A stretch of 5,861 nt of DNA from positions 1 through 5,861 of the forward strand of contig JANTFY010000156.1 of the NCBI GenBank assembly GCA_024763185.1, read 5' to 3'. Position numbers and translations under genes: made by a program. The stretch comes from Gammaproteobacteria bacterium. GTDB lineage: Bacteria > Pseudomonadota > Gammaproteobacteria > GCA-001735895. Positions 1 to 3,680 of the stretch are shown here, piece by piece (the first letter of the stretch is position 1; each line of letters opens with the position of its first letter). The notes beneath the pieces were generated by a model that saw only the letters and a list, made by a program, of their open reading frames with translations, was not told where the DNA came from and ran no database searches.

Positions 1-83
1 TCACAGGCTATAACAGACAGGTTCATGAGTATTACCAATCCCAGGCGTCGGTAAATTTTAATCAGGGAAGTCAAGTGGGGCAT
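1..83 (-). CDS. Start of a putative lipoprotein gene, cut by the window edge
   Basis: An ATG at 83-81 opens a frame that stays open for 27 codons to the window edge. It overlaps the TAA of the DUF6502 gene by one base (TAATG), a typical arrangement for translational coupling. An AGGAG Shine-Dalgarno sequence lies 8 nt upstream, inside the end of the DUF6502 gene. The visible peptide begins MPHLTSLIKIYRRLG. It has a positively charged start followed by a hydrophobic run ending in SVIAC, which fits a lipobox with the cysteine at residue 27, so the product is probably an exported lipoprotein. Nothing of the mature protein is visible, so no function can be given. From memory, DUF6502 genes are sometimes followed by DUF5666-type exported proteins; that cannot be tested here. 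The start is well supported. The lipoprotein call is moderate because an alternative start at Met20 would leave too short a signal. Confidence 0.68.
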   Translation of the reverse strand, partial: MPHLTSLIKIYRRLGLVILMNLSVIAC

Positions 84-898
84 TACTTTGTCTCCTGTTT
101 GGATCCGTTTGCCTGGTGAAAATAAATGCCCACGCTGACGTTGCAGGATGAATCTTCATCATTCGTCTCGTTGTCAGAAAAATCGGCATCGATGTCTTCG
201 AGCAACTGTTGTGCTTTTTTATTCAGCCGTTGCTTGATCTTGGACAAGGCCTTGCAGCTGACCTGGGTATTGGAAGCCTTGCGCTGAAACCAGGCATCTT
301 CCGGGTGTTCGATGTTGATATTGTGGTCGATGGTGTCAATGAATTCGGCGGTATCGATGCCCAGAATATTGAGCTTTTTGTCGGAATCGGTTACCGGTAA
401 ATAATTCGTGTTAACCAGTTGAATATTGCCATTATCGATGACTTTAATGTTTTTACTGTCCAGCAATGCATTGAGCATGGCGACGACCGGCATGTCCCCG
501 CTGTATTTTTTTACCAGCGACGTGAAAGACCCTTTCGCACCCTCCAGTTTTAAATCCCTGGGTTCATGGTCTTTATCCAGAAATTCTTCATCATGCTGCC
601 AACCGGCGATGACCCGCACGGTGCGATTGAACTTTTTCAACGATTGATCAGAATCATAAGCCAGGGCTTCGCGTAAACGTTTGACCTCCTTGCGATTGAT
701 GCCGGTCAGAATCGATACATTGGAAACGGTTTGTTTTTGCTGGCGCCGTTGTGCTTCTTCAAAACCTGTATCCACATATATCTTGCGCGCAATGTCGGCA
801 AAGGTCGCATAGGCGATTCCATTGCGCAACAGGATTCGGATCAGGGGCTTCAAGATCCTGATCATGGTGTTTTGAATGACTTCTGGTATCAAACTCAT
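83..898 (-). CDS. DUF6502 family protein, helix-turn-helix-like
   Basis: A complete 271-residue protein that I recognise as DUF6502, a proteobacterial family of unknown function; the length looks normal for it. Residues 1-45 carry the characteristic opening (IRILKPLIRILLRNGIAY at 13-30, then TFADIARKIYVDTGF). Residues 57-80 (TVSNVSILTGINRKEVKRLR) read like the turn and recognition helix of a winged helix-turn-helix. The middle (about 95-165) is a mixed segment. The C-terminus has a Lys-rich helix (215-235), an acidic stretch (235-250) and the family-like ending VSVGIYF at 254-260. There is no signal peptide or membrane segment, so it should be cytoplasmic. It follows the flavoprotein gene by 62 nt without a visible promoter or terminator, and it overlaps the next gene by 1 nt, so it is probably in the same operon. 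A DNA- or RNA-binding regulatory role is an inference from the fold-like pattern only. The ATG at 898 is the first possible start, because a stop codon lies two codons upstream. Confidence 0.82.
   Translation of the reverse strand: MSLIPEVIQNTMIRILKPLIRILLRNGIAYATFADIARKIYVDTGFEEAQRRQQKQTVSNVSILTGINRKEVKRLREALAYDSDQSLKKFNRTVRVIAGWQHDEEFLDKDHEPRDLKLEGAKGSFTSLVKKYSGDMPVVAMLNALLDSKNIKVIDNGNIQLVNTNYLPVTDSDKKLNILGIDTAEFIDTIDHNINIEHPEDAWFQRKASNTQVSCKALSKIKQRLNKKAQQLLEDIDADFSDNETNDEDSSCNVSVGIYFHQANGSKQETK
92..96 (-). promoter_or_regulatory. Ribosome binding site inside the DUF6502 gene for the overlapping downstream gene
   Basis: AGGAG on the minus strand, 8 nt before the ATG at 83-81. It lies within the last codons of the DUF6502 gene and is the main evidence that the TAATG overlap marks a real start. 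Confidence 0.6.
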
Positions 899-910
899 AG
901 GGTTTTATAA

Positions 911-915
911 CTCCT
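911..915 (-). promoter_or_regulatory. Distant ribosome binding site of the DUF6502 gene
   Basis: AGGAG lies 12 nt before the ATG at 898, at the long end of the workable range, so initiation may be weak. The only nearby alternative start is Met12, which would delete conserved-looking N-terminal residues, so I keep 898. Confidence 0.45.
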
Positions 916-960
916 AAATAGCTAAATCAGTACCGGCCCGCATTGATTATGATTAATGGC

Positions 961-2244
961 TTAACCAAAGCTATCATTAAACAGATTGTTGGCCCAATCA
1001 AACATCATATGATAATTCTTTGCATTGGCGCCAGGCGAGTTCCCCACTTTTTCGGTTACAATTTCACTGCCGTCGTAGCGATAAACGGCGCTTATCCAGG
1101 CTGCTTCGCTATGATTGATGGGGGTAAAACACGCCGAGTTGGTCATCGGGTTCGGATAGGGTGCCATGCCCAGGAACTCACGGATAATGGCATCTGCGCA
1201 TATTTTCGCTTCGGCATTGGCGATGTGCCCGGCCTTGGGTTGCGCGGTGGCCTGCGAGTCGCCGATGATGTGAATGTTGGCCGCATTGGACACTTCATCC
1301 GACGTGGAGGCATAGGTCAAAGGATTCACACCGGCCCAGGCCTGGTCACTGTCAGGGTACAGGGTTGAGCGCACAATGTCCGGCGCCTGCTGGTCGGGTA
1401 TGTAGTTAATGGCCTGTGCAGTAAAATTTTCTCCGCTGGCGAGGGTAACCATTTTATCGGCATTGATATCCGCAACGTCATCGCCGGCAATATATTCCAC
1501 ATTAGGATAAAGATTATTTTCACCGAACGTATTTGAAAAAACATTGGCAACCACGTTTGTGCCGTTGAGGGTGCTGTTGGGGTCGATCAGTTTAATGGAA
1601 ACTGTAAGACCCTGCCGGTTCAGGTAATCGGCAATCGCGCAAGTTCTTTCGTAAGGTCCGGGCGGGCAACGGTAAGCGCCACTGGGTACCCTGATCGCCA
1701 GGGTATCACCGTTTTGCAGGTTATCGATTTGCTGCTTCAACAAATCAATTTGGGGGCCGGCTTTCCAGGCATGCGGAATGGTATCGAAGTCGATGGACCA
1801 ATCTGGATAGATAAACTCCACACCCGGCGCGAGAATGAGTTTGTCGTAGTTGATGGGATTTGACTGCTCGCTATCGCTGGCAAGGTATAGCATCTGGTTG
1901 CTGCTATCGACCCGGCTGACTGAATCTTCAATAAGGTGAACGCCATATTTTGATTCAAGGTTCGAGTAATCAAAGGTGATCGAATCAAGTGAACGGTCAC
2001 CGGTCAGAACCAGGTTGCTTAATATGCAGGAATGGTAAGCGGTATTGGGTTCGATGAGATGGACTTCGCAATCGGACCAGCGACGCAGATATCGGGCAGC
2101 GGTGGCCCCGGCAAAACCCCCACCGACGACGACTACTTTTTTTTGTTCAAGCCCCGTGCTTGCCTGGCTGTTAAAAGAAATCCCTGATAATAAAGGTGTT
2201 GCAGTCAAGGCCTTAAGAAAATTTCGTCGTTGGTTAACAATCAT
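961..2244 (-). CDS. fccB: Tat-exported FAD flavoprotein, FccB-type sulfide dehydrogenase flavin subunit
   Basis: A 427-residue periplasmic flavoprotein of the flavocytochrome c sulfide dehydrogenase family. That enzyme oxidises sulfide to sulfur or polysulfide and passes electrons through FAD to a partner cytochrome c. Residues 1-29 form a Tat signal (twin Arg at 6-7 in QRRNFLKAL, then a hydrophobic run and QAS). The FAD-binding fold starts with VVVVGGGFAGATAARYL at 37-53. Cys73, in AYHSCILSN, matches the cysteine that binds FAD covalently in Allochromatium FccB. Cys193, in YRCPPGPYER, and Cys372, in SACFTPIN, match its redox-active disulfide pair. The ending NNLFNDSFG is also typical, and HAWKAG (158-163) and HIIGD (325-329) are further family signatures. 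An extra Cys202 follows the first redox motif. The start is supported by AAGGAG 8 nt upstream. The gene lies 58 nt after the cytochrome gene, giving the cytochrome-then-flavoprotein order of fccAB. Sulfide as the substrate is inferred from the family; related FccB-like proteins could act on other sulfur compounds. Confidence 0.88.
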   Translation of the reverse strand: MIVNQRRNFLKALTATPLLSGISFNSQASTGLEQKKVVVVGGGFAGATAARYLRRWSDCEVHLIEPNTAYHSCILSNLVLTGDRSLDSITFDYSNLESKYGVHLIEDSVSRVDSSNQMLYLASDSEQSNPINYDKLILAPGVEFIYPDWSIDFDTIPHAWKAGPQIDLLKQQIDNLQNGDTLAIRVPSGAYRCPPGPYERTCAIADYLNRQGLTVSIKLIDPNSTLNGTNVVANVFSNTFGENNLYPNVEYIAGDDVADINADKMVTLASGENFTAQAINYIPDQQAPDIVRSTLYPDSDQAWAGVNPLTYASTSDEVSNAANIHIIGDSQATAQPKAGHIANAEAKICADAIIREFLGMAPYPNPMTNSACFTPINHSEAAWISAVYRYDGSEIVTEKVGNSPGANAKNYHMMFDWANNLFNDSFG

Positions 2245-2302
2245 GGTGTTGTCTCCTTAAATCGTTTTATTCATCATGTGAAGCTTAGGTCGGCAGATTT
2301 TT

Positions 2303-3391
2303 TTATCGCGTTGAGAGATAATCCGCGATTGCTTCCAGTTCGGTGTTCAATTCCAGGTAAGCGCTACCGTGGAAACCCATCAGGTTATCCGCTTCATGCG
2401 CATCCTCTATCGTGTCTTCCAGTATTTCACTGCGACGTTCTCCGGCAATAGAGTCTATATCCGACTGCGAAAAACCATCCGTGCCATGGCACTGCGCACA
2501 TTGCGTTGCGACTAATAGCCGGCCTGCACTCGGTTCATCATTGGTGAAAGTGGGAGCCGAGCCATTTTCATCATGCTCTTCATCATCTTCTTCGTTCTCT
2601 TCCTCATGATCGTCGTCTTGGTAATCTTCGTGATCCTCATCTTCTGAGTCATCAACGCCGTCATTATCGTCATCGCTATCCTCGTCATCGGATAGACCGT
2701 CGTTGTCGTCATCCTCATCGACATCATCTTCCAGGCCATCGTTGTCGTCATCGACATCATGTCCATTTTCTATGCCGTCACCGTCGTAATCGTCCGTGCC
2801 ATAATTATCATCTTTTGAATTGGGGATGCCATCGCCGTCGTCATCCTCGTAGGCGTCGACAAGATTGTCCCGGTCATCGTCAAAGTCATCTGATATGCGG
2901 GTAACAATTTCAAAGTCATCGGAGTCGATTTCGATGTAGATCGGGTTATCCTGAATACCGTCACAGTTCATGTCATAGGTAGGCACGGCTGGGATACTGT
3001 CGCAGCCGGGATCGGTTTGCATGAGCAGTGCCACATGCCCAATATCAATATCTTCAGAACTTTCAAACGCGATACTGGAGCGCGTGGCATTAACGAAACC
3101 AATGGGTGTTACCAGTTCATCATCGGTGCCTTCTCCAGTCGTCATAACCAGTCGGCAGGCCAAACCTGTCGGCAGTTCCAGGTTGAATGGATGTTGATCG
3201 TGCGCAACGCTGTGATCAGAGTGCGTGCTGAAATAGCGTCCACCATCACAGAAAGCCTCGATGATCGTACCGGGTACGGTGCCTCTCAGGTTATAGGTTG
3301 CAGCAGTTTGTTCAGTGCCCCCTGACGAACAAGCTGCCAGTAAAGCGCTAATAGATAACGTGAGTAGTTTTGGTTTATTTATGAGTGACAT
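2303..3391 (-). CDS. Lipoprotein with thrombospondin type 3 repeats and a C-terminal cytochrome c domain
   Basis: A 362-residue envelope protein, probably the electron-accepting partner of the FccB-type flavoprotein encoded 58 nt downstream. Residues 1-21 are a lipoprotein signal ending in the lipobox LLAAC (Cys21). Ser at +2 would favour the outer membrane under the E. coli Lol rule. Residues 32-130 form a beta-rich domain I do not recognise, with Cys48, Cys79, Cys130 and nearby Cys143 available for disulfides. Residues 171-255 hold about six Asp-rich calcium-binding loops of thrombospondin type 3 type (DxDxDG), strictly 13 residues apart from 201 to 252. Residues 250-275 are almost entirely Asp, Glu and His. 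Residues 286-362 are a small class I cytochrome c domain: heme motif CAQCH at 298-302, likely axial Met338 in NLMGFHG, and a final helix ELEAIADYL. Canonical FccA is a soluble mono- or diheme protein without these extra parts. Start: AGGA lies 7 nt upstream of the ATG. Heme and repeats are certain; the pairing with FccB is inferred from adjacency. Confidence 0.85.
   Translation of the reverse strand: MSLINKPKLLTLSISALLAACSSGGTEQTAATYNLRGTVPGTIIEAFCDGGRYFSTHSDHSVAHDQHPFNLELPTGLACRLVMTTGEGTDDELVTPIGFVNATRSSIAFESSEDIDIGHVALLMQTDPGCDSIPAVPTYDMNCDGIQDNPIYIEIDSDDFEIVTRISDDFDDDRDNLVDAYEDDDGDGIPNSKDDNYGTDDYDGDGIENGHDVDDDNDGLEDDVDEDDDNDGLSDDEDSDDDNDGVDDSEDEDHEDYQDDDHEEENEEDDEEHDENGSAPTFTNDEPSAGRLLVATQCAQCHGTDGFSQSDIDSIAGERRSEILEDTIEDAHEADNLMGFHGSAYLELNTELEAIADYLSTR
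2486..2500 (-). other. Heme c attachment motif CXXCH (CAQCH)
   Basis: Codes for the single CAQCH of the lipoprotein (residues 298-302), where heme would be attached through both cysteines in the periplasm by the cytochrome c maturation system, with the His as the proximal iron ligand. It is the only CXXCH in the protein, so the protein is monoheme. Confidence 0.9.
2636..2791 (-). repeat. Four tandem 39-bp repeats encoding calcium-binding 13-residue loops
   Basis: Four in-frame units begin at protein residues 201, 214, 227 and 240 of the cytochrome lipoprotein. The last three start with nearly the same DNA (GATGACGAYAAYGAYGGY, minus strand), while the remainder of each unit varies. Each encodes D-x-D-x-D-G plus a variable acidic stretch, the thrombospondin type 3 pattern. 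Less regular units extend upstream to about 2881. The similarity at DNA level makes the tract prone to unit gain or loss. Confidence 0.75.
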
Positions 3392-3398
3392 AACGGAA

Positions 3399-3402
3399 TC
3401 CT
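3399..3402 (-). promoter_or_regulatory. Ribosome binding site of the cytochrome lipoprotein gene
   Basis: AGGA on the minus strand, 7 nt before the ATG at 3391-3389. It supports this start, which also gives a complete lipoprotein signal peptide. Confidence 0.55.
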
Positions 3403-3421
3403 GTTCAATTCGCCTTAAATT

Positions 3422-3435
3422 GGGAAAAATTTCCC
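3422..3435 (-). promoter_or_regulatory. Downstream operator-like palindrome
   Basis: GGGAAA-AA-TTTCCC, an inverted repeat with 6-bp arms about 10-23 nt downstream of the predicted transcription start. With its flanks (3418-3435) it matches the other palindrome at 15 of 18 positions, which suggests two binding sites for one dimeric regulator. The regulator is not identified. Confidence 0.55.
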
Positions 3436-3444
3436 GTAATTAAC

Positions 3445-3479
3445 AATTGGGAATATATTCCCTTTTTAGTAAATGTCAA
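3445..3479 (-). promoter_or_regulatory. Sigma70-type promoter of the cytochrome/flavoprotein operon
   Basis: Reading the minus strand, a consensus -35 TTGACA (3479-3474) is followed by a 16-bp AT-rich spacer and a -10 TATATT (3457-3452, five of six consensus bases). Transcription would start near 3445, giving a leader of about 54 nt before the lipoprotein ATG. This is the only strong promoter I find, and it probably serves all genes down to the window edge. The overlap with the palindromes suggests a strong promoter held down by a regulator. Confidence 0.72.
3449..3462 (-). promoter_or_regulatory. Operator-like perfect palindrome over the -10 box
   Basis: GGGAATATATTCCC is a perfect 14-bp palindrome that contains the predicted -10 hexamer TATATT (3452-3457). 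A protein bound here would block RNA polymerase, so repression is the simplest reading. Its centre lies 27 bp from that of the second palindrome. I cannot assign it to a known regulator family from the motif alone. Confidence 0.6.
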
Positions 3480-3508
3480 GTTTTTATGTTCCGTTGCATG
3501 GCAAGCGG

Positions 3509-3539
3509 AGAGCTGGAAAATTAAAAGAGGGCCAGCTCT
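3509..3539. repeat. Inverted repeat with 8-bp arms upstream of the promoter
   Basis: AGAGCTGG (3509-3516) and CCAGCTCT (3532-3539) form an 8-bp stem around a 15-nt AT-rich loop. On the plus strand it is followed by only TTT, and on the minus strand by no T-run, so it is not a convincing terminator in either direction. It lies about 30 bp upstream of the -35 box and could be an upstream binding site, or it may have no function. Confidence 0.35.
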
Positions 3540-3541
3540 TT

Positions 3542-3604
3542 AAAAATCAGGTTCGCAATCGCCAAGTGGTGAAGGAGCCGCTGGCGAGTTGGTTGCCGCA
3601 ACCT
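3542..3604 (-). terminator. Possible intrinsic terminator of the peptidase gene
   Basis: Downstream of the peptidase stop codon (77 nt), the minus strand can form an imperfect hairpin with outer arms AGGTT/AACCT, a middle GCAA/TTGC, and inner TCGCCA/TGGCGA, interrupted by internal loops. It is followed by GATTTTT. A compact alternative stem, GGTTGC/GCAACC (3591-3603), competes with it. The position and T-run fit a terminator separating the peptidase from the next operon, but the stem is broken, so the call is tentative. Confidence 0.35.
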
Positions 3605-3680
3605 TTCGATTCATGGGGCGTTTCGATAAATGGAGTTATAGGCGGGTGATTTGCTGATGGAGTGCCGTTAACACATCGAC

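Larger units (their letters stand above)
3392..3680. other. Intergenic regulatory spacer
   Basis: This 289-nt gap carries no open frame with a convincing start on either strand. The part near the peptidase stop holds the possible terminator, the middle holds the 8-bp-arm inverted repeat, and the part near the lipoprotein gene is AT-rich with the promoter and twin palindromes. Apart from these I see nothing in it. Confidence 0.6.

Noticed and set aside
899..960. Possible separate promoter or terminator between the flavoprotein and DUF6502 genes
   Set aside because: No -35/-10 pair with acceptable spacing and no GC-rich hairpin with a T-run is visible in these 62 nt.
943..1368. A 141-codon plus-strand open frame
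   Set aside because: It lies entirely antisense to the flavoprotein gene, whose motifs are unmistakable. The plus-strand product has no recognisable domain and no ribosome binding site that I can see.
2412..2609. A Ser-rich plus-strand open frame
   Set aside because: The serine runs are the reverse complement of Asp/Glu codons (GAT/GAA read as ATC/TTC in a shifted frame) of the acidic linker, so it is a composition artefact.
2636..2791. Regularly spaced repeats considered as a CRISPR array
   Set aside because: The units are 39 bp with no unique spacers, are in frame, and encode calcium-binding loops inside a complete gene.
2512..2964. Met/Thr-rich minus-strand open frames across the repeat region
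   Set aside because: They are frame-shifted readings of the GATGACGA-type repeats, open only because the repeat units have a length divisible by three.
3535..3547. GCTCTTTA-like sequence on the plus strand, resembling a boxA antitermination element of rRNA leaders
   Set aside because: No rRNA or tRNA gene follows on the plus strand; the next sequence is antisense to the peptidase gene. A short match of this kind is expected by chance.
3549..3604. Imperfect palindrome considered as an integron attC site
   Set aside because: It lacks the paired RYYYAAC and GTTRRRY core sites in the right positions, and there is no integrase or cassette-like gene nearby.
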